Position numbers and translations under genes: made by a program. 11,761 nucleotides of DNA from an uncultured Paenibacillaceae bacterium (lineage in GTDB: Bacteria > Bacillota > Bacilli > Paenibacillales > CALAME01): positions 1-11,761 of the forward strand of contig CALKAN010000407.1 of the NCBI GenBank assembly GCA_937983035.1. Reading direction: 5' to 3'. A model generated the notes under the pieces. That model saw only the letters and a list, made by a program, of their open reading frames with translations, had not been told where the DNA came from and searched no databases. Shown here in pieces: positions 7,184 through 11,761 of the stretch. Position 1 is the first letter of the stretch, and each line of letters begins with the position of its first letter.

Positions 7184-7428
7184 ATGTTCCCCAGGTTAGA
7201 TTTTAAGCACTATGAAAGTGGCTTGCAGCAAATCATTCAAACGATGAATTACTGGATTGGTCATCTGATATCACTGATATTAATGTTAGAATACTGGATC
7301 ATGGCCTATTGATTGATGTACAGACACATTTTTGGTTAATTGGTACTGCGAACCATAATATAAAAATCTCCGTGGTGCTAAATGCGGTCCACGGAGAATT
7401 TTTTTACGATGTCATCATATATTTTTAA
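7184..7428 (+). pseudogene. Small frameshifted gene remnant, unknown product
   Basis: From ATG 7184 one frame reads MFPRLDFKHYESGLQQIIQT. Near 7242 the protein-like reading moves to the next frame: DELLDWSSDITDINVRILDH, GLLIDVQTHFWLIGTANHNI, KISVVLNAVHGEFFYDVIIY, ending F and TAA at 7426-7428. Joined by a one-base deletion, they would make about 81 residues with alternating hydrophobic and charged strands. The original frame instead gives a short tail ending in TGA. There is no convincing ribosome binding site at 7184, so the true start may be lost. I do not recognise the family. A hairpin with a T-run lies inside the second half. Confidence 0.4.
7367..7405 (+). terminator. Terminator-like hairpin inside the small gene remnant
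   Basis: TCTCCGTGG (7367-7375) and CCACGGAGA (7389-7397) pair perfectly over 9 bp around a 13-nt loop, followed by ATTTTTTT. AAAAA precedes the hairpin, so it could act on both strands. It falls within the protein-like frame of the 7184-7428 remnant; either that reading is spurious here or the hairpin is coincidental. Confidence 0.55.
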
Positions 7429-7615
7429 GTCATTCGTTAGATATAAACAGCAGAGCAATATAATAATCTTAAGATGCAGTGTCAAGTGCTTGCTTGCTGA
7501 ACAACCTTATGGAACTATTTCCTCCAATCAGTACTTCCTATTGAACAATTACTATTTCCTTAAATCAATTTTGTTTACTGATCGCTTGTGACCTCTATCC
7601 CCATTAATCAGATGG

Positions 7616-7629
7616 TGAATGCGTTTACA
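7616..7629 (-). promoter_or_regulatory. Catabolite-responsive-element-like site
   Basis: The minus strand reads TGTAAACGCATTCA, which fits the CcpA consensus TGNAANCGNWNNCA at every fixed position. It shares TGTAAACGC with the operator at 305-319. No intact gene starts nearby on either strand and no promoter is evident, so it may be an orphan of a lost gene or a chance match. Confidence 0.35.
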
Positions 7630-7638
7630 ACTTTACTT

Positions 7639-7668
7639 TGAACCAACCCCCAATATCAAAAGTTAGAC
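7639..7668 (+). mobile_element. Possible IS3/IS150-like terminal repeat remnant
   Basis: TGAACCAACCCCCAATATC followed by AAAAGTTAGAC resembles, from memory, the ends of IS3-family elements (TG start, CCCCCAA, then GTTAGAC). No transposase frame and no inverted partner were found in the window, so at most this is a solo end left by deletion. Low confidence. Confidence 0.25.
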
Positions 7669-7712
7669 TATTTTATCTTTAAGCTAGTTTTATTTAATAA
7701 ATCACATCAAGA

Positions 7713-8006
7713 TCATGATGCGGTCTGCAAATTGTCCTTTTTTCCCAGATAAAACATAAAGCATGTCCCCAGCACCCAAAACGGCTCCCACAATATGAAT
7801 CTCCAAAATGTCTCATAGGCATCTCATCTCAAAATTTAGTATATTCAATCCTGCCCTTGCCCAATCATTCCGCCCGCTGCCCAATAAAAACTCATGCCGG
7901 CAAAAAGCAATGTCCATATCTTGCCGGCAATGACAAATCGTTTTCTATGGAACCTTATGCTCTGCCGCCACCTCTCATTTTTTAACTCGATTGGATCCTT
8001 TAATCC
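7713..8006 (-). pseudogene. Membrane-protein remnant with three internal stops
   Basis: One minus-strand frame reads LGLKDPIELKNERWRQSIRF, HRKRFVIAGKIWTLLFAGMS, FYWAAGGMIGQGQD, then TGA (7845-7847), TAA (7836-7838) and TGA (7824-7826) within 24 nt. It resumes as DAYETFWRFILWEPFWVLGT, CFMFYLGKKDNLQTAS, ending TGA at 7713-7715. Two hydrophobic helices flank the stops, and basic residues precede the first, consistent with a small two-helix protein. All stops lie in the same frame, consistent with Trp/Gln codons turned into stops. The frame remains open upstream into the 3' end of the hydrolase gene, and no start codon with a ribosome binding site is visible. The upper boundary is approximate and the family unknown. 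Confidence 0.5.
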
Positions 8007-9046
8007 TAATTCGGGCTGATCTCCGTCAAGACGTTGATCTCGCTGCCGTCTGAAGTAATTAATATGGTTCCGTGCATGGCGGTAGAATAAAGATCGATAT
8101 TTTCATTTTTATATTTCAACATCGTTTCATAATTCGGATTCCGATTGACGCTGACGACAGCAACTTCAGGTGAAACCATGCGCACAAATCTGGACGAAAA
8201 AGCATCACTGTACCCATGATGCGGCGCATCCATGAAATCTGCTTGAAGGTCTTCTCCATATTCCTCCATCAAATTTAATTGTCTGGCAATGGTGATGTCT
8301 CCAGTAAACAAAAACCGCTTGTTGCGGAAGGTCATCATTAAAACGAGCGAACGGTCGTTGACCTCATCCAGCTCAAACGTTTTGATCGCTTCCGGAAGCT
8401 CTCCTTTGCCAGGATTCAGCACCTTGAATTCGAGTTCTTCGCCCAGCGCAAACGTATCTCCTGCCTCTAAGTATTCGAGCGGAATGTTCCTCATCGCTAT
8501 TTGATATAAAGTTCTGGCGCTCCAGTCTTTATCCGGAAAATGAGGCATGTAAAATTGATCGATTTTGATGCTTGACATGATGTCCGGAAAACCGCCGATA
8601 TGATCGCTGTGAATATGCGTATTGACTGCTGCGTCCAACTTTTCGATGTCGAGCTGCTCCAAAACATCCAAAACATAAGAAGACATATCGGAGATCCCGC
8701 TGTCGATCATCATCGCTTTGCCGTCCGGCGACTGAATAATGATCGCATCGCCCCCGTGCTTGCCGGCTTCATTATCCAAATTCAAGTAATGAATGGCCAG
8801 CAGTCCCTCTAATGCCTTGGGATCAAATATGTCAACCGCCTCTGGTTCACTCCCCGTTGCATCGTCTGAATCGACAAGCGAATCTTTGCTAATCTCCTGT
8901 GAAGCATTGGACTGCAATTCCACATCCCTGCTCGCTTCTTCTGCCGCACTGCAGCTTGCGCCAATCAAAACAATGAGAAGCAAAGTTATGCTGCATGCCA
9001 ATATGCTTCTGTTTTTTAACATTTGAAGTTTCCATTTTGCCAGCAT
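8006..9046 (-). CDS. Secreted/lipid-anchored ComEC-type metallo-beta-lactamase-fold hydrolase
   Basis: 346 residues. The N-terminus has a basic region, a hydrophobic core (ILACSITLLLIVLIG) and Cys32 in GASC, so it is probably a lipoprotein on the outer face of the membrane, though the lipobox is imperfect. An acidic, low-complexity linker (33-75) follows. The metallo-beta-lactamase fold carries HIHSDH (144-149), TGD with Asp250, and PHHG with His276-His277, the full set for two metal ions. NDRSLVL (230-236) is typical of the ComEC/Rec2-associated subgroup. Relatives hydrolyse phosphoesters, some of them nucleic acid; the substrate here is unknown. ATG 9046 has AAAGGA 8 nt upstream. The gene is divergent from the CAP-protein gene and has no competence gene beside it. 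Confidence 0.9.
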   Translation of the reverse strand: MLAKWKLQMLKNRSILACSITLLLIVLIGASCSAAEEASRDVELQSNASQEISKDSLVDSDDATGSEPEAVDIFDPKALEGLLAIHYLNLDNEAGKHGGDAIIIQSPDGKAMMIDSGISDMSSYVLDVLEQLDIEKLDAAVNTHIHSDHIGGFPDIMSSIKIDQFYMPHFPDKDWSARTLYQIAMRNIPLEYLEAGDTFALGEELEFKVLNPGKGELPEAIKTFELDEVNDRSLVLMMTFRNKRFLFTGDITIARQLNLMEEYGEDLQADFMDAPHHGYSDAFSSRFVRMVSPEVAVVSVNRNPNYETMLKYKNENIDLYSTAMHGTILITSDGSEINVLTEISPN

Positions 9047-9142
9047 ATGTACTGTCCTTTCCCTGCGTTGTCATTCATCGATGAATACAGTTGTAAATCA
9101 TAGATAGAAAAAACTGTTTATTATAAAATATCATAACAAAGA

Positions 9143-9172
9143 TTATTCTATAAAAATAGTTTATAATATAAT
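9143..9172 (+). promoter_or_regulatory. Weak promoter candidate for the CAP-protein gene
   Basis: TATAATATAAT (9162-9172) holds two overlapping perfect -10 boxes. The best -35 is TTATTC (9143-9148), 18 nt before the second box, which is poor. The predicted leader is about 100 nt. Confidence 0.35.
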
Positions 9173-9187
9173 AGTTCCGCAGTTTGG

Positions 9188-9209
9188 AAGATCGTCCGTA
9201 AGATCGTCC
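9188..9209 (+). repeat. Two direct copies of AAGATCGTCC, 12-nt period
   Basis: AAGATCGTCC occurs at 9188-9197 and 9200-9209, just downstream of the promoter candidate. A GATCTTC at 9230-9236 can pair with GAAGATC at 9187-9193. Closely spaced repeats are a common layout for response-regulator sites, but position downstream of the promoter and only two copies make this weak. Confidence 0.45.
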
Positions 9210-9282
9210 ATAGACAGGAAATGGAACATGATCTTCGAAATATGCAAAAGGCAAGAAAATGAGATTGAGAGGAGTTAACGCG

Positions 9283-10227
9283 ATGCGCAAACGTTTGTCC
9301 ATCCTATTCACAGTCATTTTATTATGCCTGAGTGCTGTCAATCATGTGTCCGCTGCGCCTGAGCCGTCTGCAGCAAAAGACAATTTAGAAATCACATCCC
9401 AGCGATTGCAATCACAAGATGCCGTTACGATTGTCATCGATGGGCAAACCAGCACATTTTCACAACCGCCTGTCATTTTGAACGGTCATACATTAGTGCC
9501 GTTTCGAGGCATTTTCGAATTATTGGGAGCCCAAGTGTTTTGGAATGAAAAGTCCAGAACCGTCCGTGCGCTTGGCAGCGGCCAAGAAATTCAATTGACG
9601 ATTGACTCGGATGTGGCTGTAGTCAACGGGAATGCCATTGAAATGACTCAGCCGGCGATCATTGTCAATGGTTCGACGATGGTGCCGCTGCGTTTTGTCA
9701 GCGAATCGCTGGGCTGGAACGTAACTTGGGAGCAGCATTCTCGCACGGCATACATTGATCCCGTTCAACCTGAGACTGAAGAAAAAAATGAACAGATTGC
9801 AGACGAGAATCCTGTGCAACAAAACGATGAAGAACAATCGATCCTGGATTGGGAGAAACAAGTGATAGAATTAGTGAATGAAGAAAGAGCCAAAGCGGAT
9901 CTGCCGCCGCTGGAATACGATGAAAAACTTGCCATGTCTGCTAGAGTGAAATCGGAAGATATGCGCGATGAAGCTTATTTTGATCACATCTCCCCTGTTT
10001 ATGGAACGCCATTCGAGATGATGAGCGAGTTTGGCATTGATTATATGTATGCCGGCGAAAATATTGCCGTAGGATACACAAGCCCAGAAGCTGTCGTAAA
10101 AGCTTGGATGAATTCCCCTGGCCATAAGCAAAACATTCTCAGCGAAGACTACACCCATATCGGTGTCGGTTATGCAAAGGGCGGAGATTACCTCCATTAT
10201 TGGACGCAGCAGTTTATTGGAAAATAA
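9283..10227 (+). CDS. Secreted CAP-domain protein with copper-amine-oxidase-N-type module
   Basis: 314 residues. Signal peptide 1-24 (MRKRLSILFTVILLCLSAVN then HVSA, cleavage before Ala25). Residues 46-158 hold two repeats of the stalk domain of the copper amine oxidase N-terminal type: PPVILNGHTLVPFRGIFELL and PAIIVNGSTMVPLRFVSESL. In Firmicutes this module is a cell-surface domain, not an oxidase. An acidic linker (160-187) leads to a YkwD-like CAP/SCP domain (189-314) with VNEERAKADLPPL, FDHISP (His225), AGENIAVGYTSPEAVVKAWM with Glu249, SPGHKQNIL with His281, and THIGVGY with His292. These His/Glu residues form the conserved CAP cavity. ATG 9283 follows GAGAGGAG; the ATG at 9259 does not. 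Roles in spores or cell wall are suggested for relatives but unproven here. A terminator lies 7 nt downstream. Confidence 0.92.
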   Translation: MRKRLSILFTVILLCLSAVNHVSAAPEPSAAKDNLEITSQRLQSQDAVTIVIDGQTSTFSQPPVILNGHTLVPFRGIFELLGAQVFWNEKSRTVRALGSGQEIQLTIDSDVAVVNGNAIEMTQPAIIVNGSTMVPLRFVSESLGWNVTWEQHSRTAYIDPVQPETEEKNEQIADENPVQQNDEEQSILDWEKQVIELVNEERAKADLPPLEYDEKLAMSARVKSEDMRDEAYFDHISPVYGTPFEMMSEFGIDYMYAGENIAVGYTSPEAVVKAWMNSPGHKQNILSEDYTHIGVGYAKGGDYLHYWTQQFIGK

Positions 10228-10234
10228 TTTGGCG

Positions 10235-10271
10235 GGTTCGCAGCCGAAATCTTTGGCGGCGAGCCTTTTTT
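10235..10271 (+). terminator. Intrinsic terminator after the CAP-protein gene
   Basis: GGTTCGCAGCC (10235-10245) pairs with GGCGGCGAGCC (10255-10265) over 11 positions with one mismatch and one wobble, loop 9 nt, followed by six T. Confidence 0.85.
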
Positions 10272-10301
10272 CATTTGTTCACCGCAGTCATGCAATTCCG
10301 T

Positions 10302-10330
10302 TTGACATTGAAATCGCTTTTCCGTATAAT
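10302..10330 (+). promoter_or_regulatory. Perfect-consensus sigma-A promoter
   Basis: TTGACA (10302-10307), exactly 17 nt, then TATAAT (10325-10330). Both boxes match the consensus fully. It lies between two terminators, starting 31 nt after the first, so it defines its own unit. Confidence 0.85.
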
Positions 10331-10336
10331 GTTGTT

Positions 10337-10437
10337 TGTGCAAAAGAATATACGGTATGGTGGAGAATAGAGTGAAAACCAATCCGTAAAACATATCTTC
10401 TACTTCATGTAGATATGTTTTGGGTTGGTTTTTTTTG
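10337..10437 (+). ncRNA. Predicted ~100-nt transcript, small RNA or leader
   Basis: Transcription from the promoter at 10302-10330 would begin near 10337 and stop at the T-run near 10436. The only ORF is ATG 10357 to TAA 10387-10389 region (MVENRVKTNP), with no ribosome binding site; a GTG at 10372 after TGGAG gives five codons. No known riboswitch core is recognisable to me. It could be an independent small RNA, an attenuator leader for the solute-binding lipoprotein gene 190 nt downstream, or the relic of a deleted gene whose promoter and terminator survive. Confidence 0.45.
10375..10436 (+). terminator. Long, strong intrinsic terminator
   Basis: Two stacked stems: AAAACCAATCC (10375-10385) with GGGTTGGTTTT (10422-10432, one wobble), and AAAACATATCT (10388-10398) with AGATATGTTTT (10411-10421, perfect). 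They are separated by a 2-nt bulge and closed by a 12-nt loop, with the T-run continuing to 10436. The A-rich 5' arm means it may also work in the opposite direction. Confidence 0.9.
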
Positions 10438-10629
10438 TACCGCAAGTCACATCTCCACTCATGCATATTCCAGAACAGGGGGTGTTTAACAGTTCATGCA
10501 GAAGCGATCTGTAAACCCATCACTTCAACGACTTCTTGGCAGATCGTTCGAATCAGCTCTCGTCTAGTTCAATCAGACGAATGAGAAATGATTAAAAAGG
10601 GAGAAAATTTTTATTTAGGGGGATGTTAC
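10438..10629 (+). other. Leader/intergenic region before the lipoprotein gene
   Basis: No good sigma-A promoter was found here, so the lipoprotein gene may depend on the promoter at 10302 with attenuation at 10375-10436, or on an alternative sigma factor. Hairpins are possible at CGATCTG/CAGATCG (10505-10511 with 10540-10546) and TCGTCT/AGACGA (10560-10565 with 10575-10580). A 23-codon ORF (ATG 10496 to TAG 10567, begins MQKRSVNPSLQRLLG) follows AGGGGGTG at 10477-10484, which is spaced 11 nt away; it could be a leader peptide or chance. Confidence 0.3.
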
Positions 10630-11711
10630 ATGAAACGATTCGATTTGTTGAAAAAGTTCGCCTTGCCTATGCTCATCGCCATCATTGCATTAGCAGGTTG
10701 CAGCAGCGATGAAGCAGCGCCTTCCAATCAACAGCAGCAACAGCCGGCGAACGAAAACGCGGCTTCGGGTGCCAAAGAAGAAGAATCCAAAATTGAAGTT
10801 TCCGATGAGGAAGTCACTTTGACGCTGTATGCAAATGTCGGTCTGACCGATGAAGAGTTTGAGCTGTTTTTTAAAGAACCGATTGAAAACAACTTTCCAA
10901 ACATCACGATGGTCAAAATAAACGGCAACCTGGATGAACTGGTTGCGAGCAGAGAGATTCCGGATATTATTTTCTCCGATAATGACTGGCACATGCCATT
11001 GAGAGAGCTTCGTCTGCCTGCAGACATTTCCGACTTGGTCGAGAAATTCGAAATTGATCTGGACAAATTCATTCCAGAAACGGTAGCAGCCATCCGAAAC
11101 CTCGATCCTGAAGGCAAGAGACTGGAAGGAATCCCGGTATGGAGAAACGTGGGAGCCATGTTCTACAACAAAGATATTTTTGATCTGTTCGGCGTAGCTT
11201 ATCCAGAAGATGACATGCTTTACAGCGAAGTGCTGGATAAAGCCAAACTGCTCACGAGAGAAGTAGACGGCACGCAGTATATCGGTTTCGACCCGCGCTT
11301 CCCAGACCATCTCGTCAGCCCGTATACGCAGCCTTTCGTAGATCCGGAGACGGATAAACCGCTGATCGATATTCCGTTGTACCGCAAAGTACTCGAAGTA
11401 TTTGTAGAAAACTATAATATTCCTGGCGTTGTAGTCGAAAATTCTTATGCTTATGCAAAAGGAACCTTCATGGAGCAGCAACGTCTGGCCATGATGCCGG
11501 ATTGGGTTTCCAAAATTCTTGGCCAACTTGATCAAGACGCAGAGAACTTGCCGAATTTTGACTTGGTAACAGAGCCAAGATTCGAAGATAAGAGAGGCAC
11601 GGGACGCCATACGCTTGCAAACATGCTGATCATCACGGAAACAAGCGAACATAAAGAACATGCCATGCAAGTGTTGAAATATATGGTTTCCGAAGAATCG
11701 CAAATGCATAT
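10630..11711 (+). CDS. Extracellular solute-binding lipoprotein of an ABC importer, 3'-truncated
   Basis: 360 natural residues, cut by the contig end. The signal peptide MKRFDLLKKFALPML then IAIIALAGC has a textbook lipobox LAGC with Cys24 as the lipid anchor. A low-complexity linker (Gln run, then Glu/Lys, 25-60) leads into a family-1 substrate-binding fold: VTLTLYANVGLTDEEF, DELVASREIPDIIFSDNDW, the hinge-like VWRNVGAMFYNKDIFDLFGV, TREVDGTQYIGFDP, and AYAKGTFMEQQRLAMMPDW. Family members run to roughly 430 residues, so some 60-90 C-terminal residues are missing. It would capture a sugar or other small solute outside the cell and hand it to permeases, which should lie beyond the contig end. 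ATG 10630 follows AGGGGG (10617-10622); the ATG at 10588 is less plausible because the signal peptide would start 14 residues late. The apparent last residues DRKSVV and stop are adapter-encoded. Confidence 0.9.
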
Positions 11712-11761
11712 AGATCGGAAGAGCGTCGTGTAGGGAAAGAGTGTAGATCTCGGTGGTCGCC
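11712..11761 (+). other. Illumina TruSeq universal adapter (reverse complement), not genomic
   Basis: The last 50 bases begin AGATCGGAAGAGCGTCGTG and end GTGGTCGCC. As I recall that adapter, they match its reverse complement without a mismatch. They are library read-through left at a contig end and should be trimmed. They create a false in-frame stop for the lipoprotein gene. Confidence 0.97.

Larger units (their letters stand above)
7429..7712. other. Gene-free stretch
   Basis: AT-rich DNA with no frame I can defend. The ORF extending from 7382 to 7591 lacks a ribosome binding site and has poor composition. It contains a catabolite-response-like site (7616-7629) and a possible insertion-sequence end (7639-7668), listed separately. 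No tRNA, CRISPR repeats or tandem repeats seen. Confidence 0.5.

Noticed and set aside
7382..7591. Plus-strand 69-codon ORF
   Set aside because: Begins inside a hairpin, lacks a ribosome binding site and has low-complexity AT-driven composition. The overlapping 7184-7428 frame looks more protein-like.
2376..8006. Stop-codon reassignment or readthrough as the reason for several in-frame TGA/TAA codons
   Set aside because: Both TGA and TAA interrupt frames, while intact genes here end normally in TAA, TAG or TGA and contain none internally. No selenocysteine-type element was seen. Gene decay is simpler.
9520..10197. Two minus-strand ORFs (9520-9861, 9871-10197) under the CAP gene
   Set aside because: Shadow frames of a gene with clear domains; no start signals and no recognisable motifs.
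10438..10629. T-box or other known riboswitch before the lipoprotein gene
   Set aside because: I saw no T-box sequence or other known aptamer core; only short inverted repeats.
10690..11709. 339-codon ORF antisense to the solute-binding lipoprotein gene
   Set aside because: Its translation is Phe/Arg/His-rich with no domain and no ribosome binding site. It mirrors a well-supported gene and runs up to the adapter junction.
1..11711. CRISPR array, tRNA, rRNA or prophage genes
   Set aside because: No regularly spaced repeats, no cloverleaf with a TTCGA arm, no rRNA-like blocks and no phage structural motifs noticed on either strand.

Overview
The window looks like chromosomal DNA of a low-to-moderate GC, spore-former-type Firmicute, most likely Paenibacillaceae. 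Reasons: strong AGGAGG/GGGGTGA-type ribosome binding sites, sigma-A type promoters, T-rich intrinsic terminators, lipobox-type lipoproteins, a CAP protein with copper-amine-oxidase-type N-terminal repeats, and a large two-half ABC-2 permease. The genus is inference. The last 50 bases (11712-11761) are not genomic. They match the reverse complement of the Illumina TruSeq universal adapter, so the natural sequence ends at 11711 at a contig edge.

Layout. 1-1205 (minus strand) is a decayed strip: the start of a gene leaving the window (1-84), gene debris behind an intact promoter with a CcpA/LacI-type operator (119-324), a methyltransferase pseudogene cut by a stop codon (412-882), and a frameshifted lipoprotein remnant (977-1205). 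1282-2319 (minus) is an intact SGNH/GDSL hydrolase. 2376-2753 is a possible pseudogene with three in-frame stops. 2862-4421 (minus) is a probable three-gene unit: TetR-family regulator, four-helix membrane protein, DUF6886-like protein. It is divergent from an ABC exporter, ATPase plus 12-helix permease (4598-7110, plus), which ends in a clear terminator.

7141-8005 has no intact gene. It holds a frameshifted small gene remnant, a membrane-protein remnant with three internal stops, a catabolite-response-like site and a possible insertion-sequence end. 8006-9046 (minus) is a secreted or lipid-anchored ComEC-type metallo-beta-lactamase-fold hydrolase. Divergent from it is a secreted CAP-domain protein (9283-10227). 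Next comes a compact transcription unit with a perfect-consensus promoter and a very strong terminator (10302-10436), possibly a small RNA or leader. Last is the truncated gene of a solute-binding lipoprotein (10630-11711).

How the genes work together. The clearest module is the TetR/ABC exporter pair, which share a control region containing a perfect 12-bp palindrome. This suggests an efflux or stress-response locus in which the regulator represses itself and perhaps the pump. The other intact genes look like ordinary accessory genes. The notable features are four or five separately broken genes within 8 kb, the short autonomous transcription unit and the adapter read-through. I found no convincing undescribed multi-gene system.
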